Assembly (NCBI RefSeq): GCF_035978755.1 | Contig: NZ_CP108414.1 | Span: 6,448,001 to 6,512,000, forward strand | Direction of reading: 5' to 3' | Origin: Streptomyces sp. NBC_01298 | GTDB taxonomy: Bacteria > Actinomycetota > Actinomycetes > Streptomycetales > Streptomycetaceae | DNA length: 64,000 nt | In this document: positions 55,973 through 64,000 of the stretch, in pieces | How the letters are laid out: each line of letters begins with the position of its first letter | Numbering within the stretch: position 1 is the stretch's first letter | Notes under the pieces: generated by a model | Database searches by the model: none | What the model was told of the DNA's origin: nothing | Seen by the model: the letters and a program-made list of their open reading frames with translations, nothing else | Made by a program: the position numbers and the translations under genes

Positions 55973-56599
55973 TCACGCCCGGGGCGCGCAGCCCAGAACG
56001 TGCCGCTTCACGAGCAGGCCGATGTCGGGGTCCTGGTTGCGGAAGGCGTCCACAAGGGCTTCGTGCTCTTCGGCGTAGGACTTCTGGACGGTTCCCAGCC
56101 AACGGATGGACAGGGCCGTGAAGACCTCGATGCCCAGGGACTCCCAGGTGTGCAGCAGCACGCTGTTCCCGGCGGCCCGCACCATCTCCCGGTGGAAGCC
56201 CACGGTGTGCCGCACCTGGGCCGTGCCGTCCGCGCTGCGGTCGGCCTCCCACAGGGCCGCCACGTGCGGCTCCAGGGCCGAGCAGTCGGCGGCCAGGCGG
56301 GGTGCGGCCAGCTCGGCCGCGATCTGCTCCAGGCCCGCCCGGACCGGATAGATCTCCTCCAGGTCCGCCGCGGACAGGTTCCGTACGCGCACGCCCTTGT
56401 TCGGCGCCGACTCGATCAGCCGCAGCGTCTCCAGCTCGCGCAGGGCCTCGCGCACGGGGGTCTGGCTGACCTCCAGCTCCACCGCGATCCGGCGCTCCAC
56501 GATGCGCTCACCGGGCTTCCAGCGCCCGCTGACGATCCCCTCCACGATGTGCTCGCGGATCTGCTCGCGCAGCGAGTGCACGACGGGTGGGGTGATCAT
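55973..56599 (-). CDS. GntR-family regulator with FCD domain
   Basis: This 208-residue regulator has a winged helix-turn-helix in residues 8-70 (REQIREHIVEGIVSGRWKPG, SQTPVREALRELETLRLI) and an FCD ligand domain with metal-type His/Asp positions (RHTVGFHREMVRAAG, LHTWESLGIEVFTA, EEHEALVDAF). FCD regulators bind small organic acids such as pyruvate or lactate. It lies between the E2 and aceE genes on the same strand, so control of pyruvate dehydrogenase is likely (inference by position and by analogy with PdhR). Confidence 0.88.
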   Translation of the reverse strand: MITPPVVHSLREQIREHIVEGIVSGRWKPGERIVERRIAVELEVSQTPVREALRELETLRLIESAPNKGVRVRNLSAADLEEIYPVRAGLEQIAAELAAPRLAADCSALEPHVAALWEADRSADGTAQVRHTVGFHREMVRAAGNSVLLHTWESLGIEVFTALSIRWLGTVQKSYAEEHEALVDAFRNQDPDIGLLVKRHVLGCAPRA

Positions 56600-56750
56600 C
56601 GGGGCTTCATCTCCTGATGGGTGTGCAGGGGCATGCGGGGCCTTGATGCGTAGACAATACGGCGGCGCCGCTCGTCGCGATGCGTTCCTGGTCAGAGGCG
56701 CAGGGTGAGGCTGGTTACAGCCGTCAACCGGAATGCCCCAGGGTACGACG

Positions 56751-56794
56751 ACGGCGCCCCCGCCCGGGACTTGCGGTCCGGGCGGGGGCGCCGT
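56751..56794. terminator. Terminator hairpin of the E2 gene
   Basis: The 17-bp arms, ACGGCGCCCCCGCCCGG and its complement, are perfect with a 10-base centre, 14 bases after the E2 stop on the minus strand. Confidence 0.85.
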
Positions 56795-56807
56795 GCGTGA
56801 CGGGGTC

Positions 56808-58595
56808 TCAGAGACCGAGCTCGACCTCGAACTCGCCGGCCTCGAGGATCGCCTTGACGGCCGAGAGGTACCGGGCCGCGTCCGCGCCGTCCACCAGGCG
56901 GTGGTCGTAGGACAGGGTCAGGTACGTCATGTCGCGGATGCCGATGTTCGTGCCCTCGGCGGTCTCGATGACCACCGGGCGCTTGACCGTCGCGCCGATG
57001 CCCAGGATGGCGACCTGGTTCGGGGGCACGATGACCGTGTCGAACAGCGCACCGCGCGAGCCGGTGTTGCTGATGGTGAAGGTCGCGCCCGACAGCTCGT
57101 CCGGCGTGATCTTGTTGCCGCGGACCTTGGAGGCCAGATCGGCGGTCGCCTTGGAGATGCCCGCCAGGTTGAGGTCACCGGCACCCTTGATGACCGGGGT
57201 CATCAGGCCCTTCTCGGAGTCCACGGCGATGCCGATGTTCTCCGAGTCGAAGTAGGTGATGGTGCCCTCGTCCTCGTTGATCCGGGCGTTGACGACCGCG
57301 TGGGCCTTCAGCGCCTGGGCCGCGGCCTTGACGAAGAACGGCATCGGGGACAGCTTGACGCCCTCGCGGGCGAGGAAGCCGGCCTTGGCCTTCTCGCGCA
57401 GCTTCATGATCTTGGTGATGTCCACCTCGACCACGGAGCTGAGCTGCGCCTGCGAGTGCAGGGCCTTCATCATGTTGTCGCCGATGACCTTGCGCATGCG
57501 GGTCATCTTGACGGTCTGGCCACGCAGCTCGGACACCGCGGCGGCCGGAGCCTTCGAGGCCGGAGCGGCGGCAGCCGGCGCCGGGGCGGCGGCAGCGGCC
57601 TTGGCGGCCTCGGCGGCGGCCAGGACGTCCTGCTTGCGGATGCGGCCACCGACACCGGTGCCCGAGACCGCGGACAGGTCGACGCCGGACTCCGTGGCGA
57701 GCTTGCGCACCAGCGGGGTCACGTAGGCACCCTCGTCACCGGCGGAAACCGGGGCGGCGGGGGCGGCCGGAGCGACCGGAGCCGGGGCGGCGACCGGAGC
57801 CGGGGCGGCCACGGGGGCCGGAGCGGCAACCGGGGCGGCAACGGGAGCCGGAGCGGCAACGGGGGCCGGGGCGGCAACCGGAGCCGGGGCGGCAACCGGA
57901 GCCGGGGCGGCCACGGGAGCCGGGGCGGCGACCGGAGCCGGAGCGGCGGCGGCCGGAGCGGCCGCGGGAGCCGCGCCCGCCGCGCCGATGACGGCCAGAC
58001 GTGCGCCGACCTCGGCGTTCTCGTCCTCGGCGACCAGGATCTCCAGCAGGACGCCGGCGACCGGGGCGGGGATCTCGGTGTCGACCTTGTCGGTCGAGAC
58101 CTCGAGCAGCGGCTCGTCGGCCTCGACCGACTCGCCGACCTGCTTCAGCCAGCGGGTGACGGTGCCCTCGGTGACGGACTCGCCCAGAGCGGGGAGCACG
58201 ACATCGGTGCCGGAGGCGGCCGGGGCCGCGGCAGCCGGGGCCTCGGCAGCCGGGGCCGCGGGGGCCTCGGCGACGGGAGCCGGAGCGGCCGGAGCCTCGG
58301 CGACCGGGGCCGCGGGGGCCTCGGCGGCCGGAGCGGCGGCAGCGGCCGGAGCGCCCGAGCCGTCGTCGATGACGGCCAGCTCGGCGCCGACCTCGACGGT
58401 CTCGTCCTCGGCGACCTTGATGGAGGCGAGGATGCCCGACACGGGGGACGGGATCTCGGTGTCGACCTTGTCGGTCGAGACCTCGAGCAGCGGCTCGTCG
58501 GCCTCGACGCGCTCGCCCTCGGCCTTCAGCCAACGGGTGACAGTGCCCTCAGTGACGCTCTCACCGAGCGCCGGAAGGGTTACGGAAACCGACAT
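56808..58595 (-). CDS. sucB: Dihydrolipoamide acyltransferase E2 with two lipoyl domains
   Basis: This is the core E2 that carries acyl groups on lipoyl arms. It has 595 residues. Two lipoyl domains carry the lipoylated K43 and K170 (both in [12 protein letters not shown]), followed by an Ala/Pro linker of nine or so PAPVAA units, a peripheral-subunit binding domain ([20 protein letters not shown]), and the catalytic domain ending [11 protein letters not shown] with H565 and D569. It is often annotated as succinyltransferase SucB, but the neighbours (aceE, lpdA) and the known sharing of one E2 by actinobacterial PDH and OGDH suggest it serves pyruvate dehydrogenase, perhaps both. LpdA lies 55 bases upstream and is co-transcribed with it. 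Confidence 0.94.
   Translation of the reverse strand: MSVSVTLPALGESVTEGTVTRWLKAEGERVEADEPLLEVSTDKVDTEIPSPVSGILASIKVAEDETVEVGAELAVIDDGSGAPAAAAAPAAEAPAAPVAEAPAAPAPVAEAPAAPAAEAPAAAAPAASGTDVVLPALGESVTEGTVTRWLKQVGESVEADEPLLEVSTDKVDTEIPAPVAGVLLEILVAEDENAEVGARLAVIGAAGAAPAAAPAAAAPAPVAAPAPVAAPAPVAAPAPVAAPAPVAAPAPVAAPVAAPAPVAAPAPVAAPAPVAPAAPAAPVSAGDEGAYVTPLVRKLATESGVDLSAVSGTGVGGRIRKQDVLAAAEAAKAAAAAPAPAAAAPASKAPAAAVSELRGQTVKMTRMRKVIGDNMMKALHSQAQLSSVVEVDITKIMKLREKAKAGFLAREGVKLSPMPFFVKAAAQALKAHAVVNARINEDEGTITYFDSENIGIAVDSEKGLMTPVIKGAGDLNLAGISKATADLASKVRGNKITPDELSGATFTISNTGSRGALFDTVIVPPNQVAILGIGATVKRPVVIETAEGTNIGIRDMTYLTLSYDHRLVDGADAARYLSAVKAILEAGEFEVELGL
57770..57947. repeat. 18-bp coding repeats for the E2 linker
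   Basis: About nine copies of an 18-base unit encode PAPVAA (one unit shortened to PVAA). This flexible linker lets lipoyl domains swing between active sites. Repeat number probably varies between strains. Confidence 0.85.
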
Positions 58596-58649
58596 GGTTT
58601 CAGTTGCTCCTAACGAAAGTGCGGAAGTGGTCGTCGCGCCCAGTGACGA

Positions 58650-60038
58650 TTAGTCGTGTGCGTGCAGGGGCTTGCCGGCGAGCGCCAGGTGGGCCTCGCC
58701 CATCGCCTCGTTCTGCGTGGGGTGCGCGTGGATGAGCTGCGCGACCTCGGCCGGCAGTGCTTCCCAGTTGTAGATCAGCTGGGCCTCGCCGACCTGCTCG
58801 CCCATCCGGTCACCGACCATGTGGACGCCGACCACGGCACCGTCCTTGACCTGGACGAGCTTGATCTCGCCCGCGGTCTTCAGGATCTTGCTCTTGCCGT
58901 TGCCCGCCAGGTTGTACTTGAGGGCCACGACCTTGTCCGCGCCGTAGATCTCCTTGGCCTTGGCCTCGGTGATGCCGACGGAGGCGACCTCGGGGTGGCA
59001 GTACGTGACGCGCGGCACACCGTCGTAGTCGATCGGGACGGCCTTCAGGCCGGCCAGACGCTCCGCGACCAGGATGCCCTCGGCGAAGCCGACGTGCGCG
59101 AGCTGGAGGGTCGGGGCGAGGTCGCCGACGGCCGAGATGGTCGGCACGTTGGTCTGCATGTACTCGTCGACCACGACGTAGCCGCGGTCCATGGCGACGC
59201 CCTGCTCCTCGTAGCCCAGACCCTGGGAGACGGGGCCGCGGCCGATCGCGACCAGCAGCACCTCCGCCTCGAAGGTCTTGCCGTCCGCGAGGGTGACGCG
59301 CACGCCGTTCTCGGTGTACTCGGCCTTGTCGAAGAAGGTGCCGAGGTTGAACTTGATGCCCCGCTTGCGGAACGCGCGCTCCAGCAGCTTGGAGCTGTTC
59401 TCGTCCTCGACCGGCACGAGGTGCTTCAGGCCCTCGACGATGGTGACGTCGGTGCCGAAGGACTTCCAGGCCGAGGCGAACTCGACGCCGATGACGCCGC
59501 CGCCCAGGACGATGGCGGACTCGGGCACGCGGTCCAGGACCAGCGCGTGGTCCGAGGAGATGATGCGGTTGCCGTCGATGTTCAGGCCCGGCAGCGAGCG
59601 CGGCACGGAGCCGGTCGCCAGGAGCACGTGGCGGCCCTGGATGCGCTGGCCGTTCACGTCGACGGACGTCGGCGAGGAGAGGCGGCCCTCACCCTCGATG
59701 TAGGTCAGCTTGCGGGAGGCGACAAGGCCCTGCAGGCCCTTGTACAGGCCCGCGATGATGTCGTCCTTGTACTTGTGCACACCCGCGATGTCGATGCCCT
59801 CGAAGGTGGCCTTGACACCGAACTGGGCGGCCTCGCGGGCCTGGTCCGCGATCTCGCCCGCGTGCAGCAGAGCCTTCGTGGGGATGCAGCCGTTGTGCAG
59901 GCAGGTGCCGCCGAGCTTGTTCTTCTCGATCAGGGCAACGTCCAGACCCAGCTGGGATGCGCGCAGTGCGGCAGCGTAACCGCCACTGCCGCCGCCGAGG
60001 ATCACTAGGTCGAAAACGGTGCTGGCGTCGTTCGCCAC
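58650..60038 (-). CDS. lpdA: Dihydrolipoamide dehydrogenase LpdA
   Basis: This FAD enzyme reoxidises the lipoyl arms of PDH, OGDH and related complexes with NAD+. It has 462 residues. The FAD site is VFDLVILGGGSGGYAAALRA, the redox disulfide is C46/C51 (GGTCLHNGCIPTK), the NAD motif is VLGGGVIGVEFASAW, and the catalytic dyad H439-E444 is in HAHPTQNE. The start is GTG with GGAGG 7 bases upstream. It is the first gene of the lpdA-E2 transcript; pepA with its own terminator lies upstream. Confidence 0.96.
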   Translation of the reverse strand: MANDASTVFDLVILGGGSGGYAAALRASQLGLDVALIEKNKLGGTCLHNGCIPTKALLHAGEIADQAREAAQFGVKATFEGIDIAGVHKYKDDIIAGLYKGLQGLVASRKLTYIEGEGRLSSPTSVDVNGQRIQGRHVLLATGSVPRSLPGLNIDGNRIISSDHALVLDRVPESAIVLGGGVIGVEFASAWKSFGTDVTIVEGLKHLVPVEDENSSKLLERAFRKRGIKFNLGTFFDKAEYTENGVRVTLADGKTFEAEVLLVAIGRGPVSQGLGYEEQGVAMDRGYVVVDEYMQTNVPTISAVGDLAPTLQLAHVGFAEGILVAERLAGLKAVPIDYDGVPRVTYCHPEVASVGITEAKAKEIYGADKVVALKYNLAGNGKSKILKTAGEIKLVQVKDGAVVGVHMVGDRMGEQVGEAQLIYNWEALPAEVAQLIHAHPTQNEAMGEAHLALAGKPLHAHD

Positions 60039-60267
60039 GTCACGTCCTCCATGCATGTGCGCCGAGCACCGGTCCTCTGTGACCGGGCGGCGGCTGGTAT
60101 ACGGCCGCTTTTTCTTCGGCCCTGTGGTGGGGGCCCTGTCCTGCCGAGAACCCATCTTCGCATTTGTCGGCGGAACGCGGGACGCCGGGCCTGCCCTCGG
60201 TCAGGTCGTTCTGCCCGAACCGGGGGTTACCGCGGCGTAGAAACCTACGGATTTCGTTGGCAGCGAA

Positions 60268-60312
60268 CGGGCCCCGGCCGTGATCAGAAAATCTGATCAC
60301 GGCCGGGGCCCG
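60268..60312. terminator. Terminator hairpin of pepA
   Basis: Perfect 21-bp arms with an AAA loop; the arm opens CGGGCCCCGGCCGTGATCAG. It lies 22 bases after the pepA stop on the minus strand. Confidence 0.88.
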
Positions 60313-60334
60313 CGCGGAGCTCGGCTTCCGGGTG

Positions 60335-61867
60335 TCAGCCCAGGTCGCCCGTGGCCGTGCGCTCGGCCAGTCGGACCAGGGTGCGGACGGCGGAGCCGGT
60401 GCCGCCCTTGGGGGTGTAGCCGTACGGGGCGCCCTCGTGGAAGGCGGGGCCCGCGATGTCGAGGTGGGCCCAGGTGATGCCCTCGCCGACGAACTCCTGG
60501 AGGAAGAGGCCGGCCACCAGGCCGCCGCCCATCCGGACACCCATGTTGGCGATGTCGGCGGTGGGGGAGTCCATGGACTTGCGCAGGTCCTCGGGGAGCG
60601 GCATCGGCCAGGAGGCCTCGCCGACCTCCTCGGCGATCTCGTGGATCGAGGTACGGAAAGCGTCGTCGTTGGCCATGATGCCGAAGGTGCGGTCACCCAG
60701 GGCCATGACCATGGCGCCGGTCAGGGTCGCCACGTCGACGATCGCGTCCGGGTTCTCCTCGGAGGCCTTGGTCAGCGCGTCGCCCAGGACCAGACGGCCC
60801 TCGGCGTCCGTGTTGAGCACCTCGACCGTCTTGCCGCTGTACATGCGCAGCACGTCGCCGGGCTTGGTGGCCGAGCCGGAGGGCATGTTCTCGGCGAGCG
60901 CGAGCCAGCCGGTGACGTTGACCTGGAGGCCGAGCTTGGCGGCCGCGACCACGGAGGCGAAGACGGCGGCGGCGCCGGCCATGTCGCACTTCATCGTCTC
61001 GTTGTGGCCGGCCGGCTTCAGGGAGATGCCGCCGGAGTCGTAGGTGATGCCCTTGCCGACGAAGGCGAGGGTCTTCTCCGCCTTGGCGTGGGTGTAGGTG
61101 AGCTTCACCAGGCGCGGCGGGTTCTCGGAGCCCTTGCCGACGCCCATGATGCCGCCGTAGCCACCCTTGATCAGGGCCTTCTCGTCCAGGACCTGGACCT
61201 TGATCCCGTTCTCCTTGGCGGCCGCGCCGGCGACCGCCGCGAAGGCCTCGGGGGTGAGGTCGTTCGGCGGGGTGTTGACCAGGTCGCGGGCGATGTTGAT
61301 CTCGGTCGCGAGGATCGTGGCGCGCTCGGCCGCGGCCTTGTGCTCCTTGTCGCGCGGCTTGGCGCCGAGCAGGGCGATCTCGGCGAGCGGCTGCTTCGGT
61401 CCGCCGTTCTTGCCGGCGGCCTTCTTCTCGCCGCCCTGGTAGGCGGTGAAGGCGTACGCGCCCAGCAGCGCGCCCTCGGCCACGGCCGTGACGGCGGAGG
61501 CGTCGTCGAGGGGGAGCGCGAAGGCGGCCTTCTTGGTGCCGTGCAGGGCGCGGGCGGCTGCGCCGGCGGCGCGCCGCAGCGCCTCCTCGTCGTAGGACTC
61601 GTCGGTGTCGGGAAGGGCGCCCAGTCCGACCGCCAGCACGACCGGGACCTTGAGGCCGTCCGGTGCCGGCAGCTTGGTGGTCTCGCCTTCGGCGCCCGAG
61701 GCACCGAGCGCGTCGAGCACGGCGGCCAGCTTGCCGTCGTACGCCTTGTCCACGGCCTCGGCGCCCGCGGCGACGACGGGGCCCTTGGGGCCCTTCGCCA
61801 CGCCGACGACGAGGGCGTCGGCGCGCAGCGTCGCCGGTCCGGCAGTGCTGAGAGTCAGAGCAGTCAC
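60335..61867 (-). CDS. pepA: Leucyl aminopeptidase PepA (M17)
   Basis: This cytosolic hexameric two-metal peptidase releases N-terminal amino acids. It has 510 residues. The N-terminal alpha/beta domain is followed by the catalytic domain with FVGKGITYDSGGISLKPA (lysine and metal Asp), MKCDMAGAAAVFASV, and the M17 signature N352-TDAEGRL. GDALTKASEENPDAIVDVAT and MVMALGDRTFGIMAN match the family. The start is GTG. It is divergent from the secreted deacetylase-like gene and shares its upstream region. Confidence 0.95.
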   Translation of the reverse strand: MTALTLSTAGPATLRADALVVGVAKGPKGPVVAAGAEAVDKAYDGKLAAVLDALGASGAEGETTKLPAPDGLKVPVVLAVGLGALPDTDESYDEEALRRAAGAAARALHGTKKAAFALPLDDASAVTAVAEGALLGAYAFTAYQGGEKKAAGKNGGPKQPLAEIALLGAKPRDKEHKAAAERATILATEINIARDLVNTPPNDLTPEAFAAVAGAAAKENGIKVQVLDEKALIKGGYGGIMGVGKGSENPPRLVKLTYTHAKAEKTLAFVGKGITYDSGGISLKPAGHNETMKCDMAGAAAVFASVVAAAKLGLQVNVTGWLALAENMPSGSATKPGDVLRMYSGKTVEVLNTDAEGRLVLGDALTKASEENPDAIVDVATLTGAMVMALGDRTFGIMANDDAFRTSIHEIAEEVGEASWPMPLPEDLRKSMDSPTADIANMGVRMGGGLVAGLFLQEFVGEGITWAHLDIAGPAFHEGAPYGYTPKGGTGSAVRTLVRLAERTATGDLG

Positions 61868-62212
61868 GGTGGTGAATTCTCGCTTCCGTTTTGGTGGTGT
61901 GGGCCGAGTGGGTGGACGGCCGTCCGTAGCGATCGTATTCGGGCCCGATGGCCGCCGGAAACGAGCCTACGCGCACGTACTCGTCCGCACGCCACTCGAA
62001 GGTTTGGCAAGTTGTTCGATCAAGCGGCCGTGCGGTTCACCCATCTGTGGCCTCTGTCCCACGTTTGCCCCGTGGACCTGACGAGGTCCGAAACACTCGG
62101 ACCACTCTCGCAAGGGGACGCGGGGTTCCTTTGCATCATTTCCACAGAAGCCTCCCCGGTCCGGCCCCACGCCGCGGACCGAAGTCGAGGATCTGCGGGG
62201 GGAAAGGCCGAA
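61868..62212. other. Divergent promoter region between pepA and the deacetylase-like gene
   Basis: No coding frame fits here. It holds a perfect 12-bp palindrome GGACGGCCGTCC (61914-61925) on the pepA side and an inverted repeat GGTCCGA-AACAC-TCGGACC (62085-62103) on the deacetylase side. Either could be an operator. Confidence 0.6.
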
Positions 62213-64000
62213 ATGGTCCACAAGAATCGGATGAACAGGCTCGCCGCCGTCTGCCTCGCGGCCGCCATAGCATCCGTGGCGGTACCCGGAGCGTCGGCGC
62301 AGGCCGCGGTGACTCCGCGGATCGACCTGCGGGTGCTCGTCGTCGACGACGGCGGGTCCTCGGTCGAGGCGATCACGGCGGAACTCCGCGACACGGGGGT
62401 TCCGTACACCCGTGTCGACCTGGGCAGCGGCAGCCGCCCCGTCGTCAACGCGGCGTTCCTCGCCGATACGGTCGACGGCCGGCCGCGCGCCAAGTTCCAG
62501 GGCGTGGTGCTGCCCAACGAGAACCCCTTCGGGGAGGGTTCGGCCGAGATGGCCGCGCTCACCGCGTACGAGACGGCGTACGGGATCCGCCAGGTCGACG
62601 CGTACACCTGGGCGCACCCGGGCGTCGGCCTGGAGTACACCGACAACGGAGGCTACAGCGGCACCCTGGACGGCACGCAGGCCGCCGTCACCACCGCCGG
62701 CAAGGCCGGCCCCTTCGGCTACCTCGGGGGGCAGGTGGCCTTCGAGGACAACTCGCCGCTGATCCCCGAGAGCTACGGGTTCATGGCCAAGCCGCGCACC
62801 GGCTACACCAGCTACCTCGACGCCCCGGTCGGCTCCGGACGGGCCTCGCTCGTCGGCGAGTACACCCACGACGGACGCAGCGAACTGGTCGTCACCTTCG
62901 GCTACAACCAGTACCAGCAGCAGTTCCGGCTGCTGGCCCGGGGCATCGTCGAATGGGTCACCCAGGGCGTCCACCTCGGGCAGGAGCGGAGCTACTTCGC
63001 GGTCCACGTCGACGACGTCTTCGCCCCCGACGCCCGCTGGAACAAGGACCTGAACTGCACCCCGGGCGACTACGCCTGCGCCGGCGGCGAGGGCAAGGAG
63101 TCCACGATCCGGATGACGGCCGCCGACGCCGTCTACGCGGCGCAGTGGCAGACGTCCAAGAACTTCAAGCTCGACATGCTCTTCAACGCGGGCGCGGGGG
63201 AGGAGTGGAAGGCCGAGAACGGCAACACCGACGCCCTGACGGCCCAGCTGATCGCCGACCGGGCGAAGTACCGGTGGATGAACCACACCTACACCCACCC
63301 GTTCCTCGGCTGCGTCCAGGACACCACCACCGTCCCGTGGACCTGCACGAAGAACAGTGCCGGCGCGATCAACTACATGAGCCGCGCCGAGATCTCGGCC
63401 CAGATCCGGGACAACAACAACTGGGCCGCCGCCAAGGGCATCACCACCGACCGCACCGAACTGGTCACCGGTGAGCACTCCGGCCTCAAGACCCTCCCGC
63501 AGCAGCCCCAGGACAACCCCAACCTGGCCGGCGCTCTCGCCGACAACGGCGTGAAGTGGGCGGGCAGCGACAACTCCCGCGAGCCCGTGCAGCGGCCCGT
63601 GGGCGCCGCGCTGACCGTCCCCCGGTACCCGATGAACGTGTACTACAACACGGGCACCAACTCCGAGATGGCCGACGAGTACAACTGGATCTACACCAGC
63701 CGCGCCGACGGCGGCAGCGGCATCTGCGAGGACAACCCCGGCACCTCCACCTGCCTGCCGGCCCCGCTCGACGCCGCCGACGGCTACCTGGACTACATCG
63801 TCCCGGCCGAGGCCAGGACCGCCATGCGGCACGTCCTGAACAACGACCCGCGCCCGCACTACGTCCACCAGTCCAACCTCGCCGAGGACCGCACCCTCTA
63901 CCCGGTGCTCAACCAGGTCCTCGACGGCTACCGCGCCCTCTACGCGCCCAGCGCGCCGCTCGTGAACCAGAGCATGAAGGACACCGGCGTCGAGCTCCAG
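62213..64000 (+). CDS. Secreted polysaccharide-deacetylase-like protein (Agd3/CE18-like), 3' end missing
   Basis: The frame stays open for 596 codons to the end of the window. A signal peptide (NRMNRLAAVCLAAAIASVAV, cleavage near SAQA) is followed by a beta-rich N-terminal domain (about 35-260) starting IDLRVLVVDDGGSSVEAITA. The second half looks like a NodB-type deacetylase: HVDDVFAPDARW with D267-D268 and the metal pair H358/H362 in NHTYTHPFLG, then GEHSGLKTLPQQPQDNPNLA and YVHQSNLAEDRTLYPVLN. This combination resembles, from memory, the Aspergillus Agd3 galactosaminogalactan deacetylase (family CE18), whose N-terminal domain is CBM87. GGGGGGAAAGG lies 6 bases before the ATG; an ATG 6 codons later is possible. 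The enzymatic role is inferred. Confidence 0.75.
   Translation, partial: MVHKNRMNRLAAVCLAAAIASVAVPGASAQAAVTPRIDLRVLVVDDGGSSVEAITAELRDTGVPYTRVDLGSGSRPVVNAAFLADTVDGRPRAKFQGVVLPNENPFGEGSAEMAALTAYETAYGIRQVDAYTWAHPGVGLEYTDNGGYSGTLDGTQAAVTTAGKAGPFGYLGGQVAFEDNSPLIPESYGFMAKPRTGYTSYLDAPVGSGRASLVGEYTHDGRSELVVTFGYNQYQQQFRLLARGIVEWVTQGVHLGQERSYFAVHVDDVFAPDARWNKDLNCTPGDYACAGGEGKESTIRMTAADAVYAAQWQTSKNFKLDMLFNAGAGEEWKAENGNTDALTAQLIADRAKYRWMNHTYTHPFLGCVQDTTTVPWTCTKNSAGAINYMSRAEISAQIRDNNNWAAAKGITTDRTELVTGEHSGLKTLPQQPQDNPNLAGALADNGVKWAGSDNSREPVQRPVGAALTVPRYPMNVYYNTGTNSEMADEYNWIYTSRADGGSGICEDNPGTSTCLPAPLDAADGYLDYIVPAEARTAMRHVLNNDPRPHYVHQSNLAEDRTLYPVLNQVLDGYRALYAPSAPLVNQSMKDTGVELQ

Overview
The window is chromosomal DNA from a high-GC actinomycete, almost certainly a Streptomyces. 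Third codon positions are nearly all G or C, GTG starts are common, and the DNA carries GlnR boxes, MalR-type operators and the Streptomyces gene sets for maltose uptake, lipoate synthesis and glutamine synthesis. From memory, the order mal, amylase/pullulanase, glnII, lipB-lipA, glnA, aceE, E2, lpdA, pepA resembles the S. coelicolor core chromosome; no search was run to confirm this. Both ends cut through a gene: malE on the left and a secreted deacetylase-like gene on the right.

Region 1 (1-6944) is a maltose/maltodextrin operon: malE (partial), malF, malG, a GH13 alpha-glucosidase and a MalR/Reg1-like LacI repressor, followed by a separate allantoicase gene. Region 2 (about 6945-10700) looks like an insertion of visibly lower GC. 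It holds a coupled 26-residue membrane peptide and a small hypothetical protein, a divergent HTH regulator with a pterin dehydratase, and a HAD hydrolase. It is bracketed by an imperfect inverted repeat of about 87 bp. Region 3 (10700-18100) is extracellular starch breakdown: a secreted alpha-amylase with a starch-binding domain behind a MalR-type operator, then a 1793-residue amylase-pullulanase.

Region 4 (18100-29810) is mixed: a GNAT acetyltransferase; a cassette of diiron enzyme, ferredoxin reductase and TetR; a membrane protein with a sigma-like N-terminus; a tyrosine phosphatase; a Met/His-rich membrane protein with a PepSY protein (perhaps copper handling); a Ser/Thr kinase; and a winged-helix regulator. 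Region 5 (30260-52900) is centred on nitrogen and cofactor metabolism. It carries glnII and glnA, each behind a four-half-site GlnR box, and lipB-lipA, with oxidoreductases, a serine hydrolase, an ArsC-like protein, a NodB-type deacetylase, a SpoIIE-type phosphatase, a VIT1-like transporter, a TPR regulator and a TetR/SDR pair between them.

Region 6 (53040-61870) is the pyruvate dehydrogenase cluster, all on the minus strand: lpdA, a two-lipoyl-domain E2, a GntR/FCD regulator and aceE, with pepA beside it. LipA and LipB nearby make the lipoyl cofactor that the E2 carries. The window ends inside a large secreted protein with a deacetylase-like metal site, read here as a relative of the Agd3 (CE18) exopolysaccharide deacetylases.
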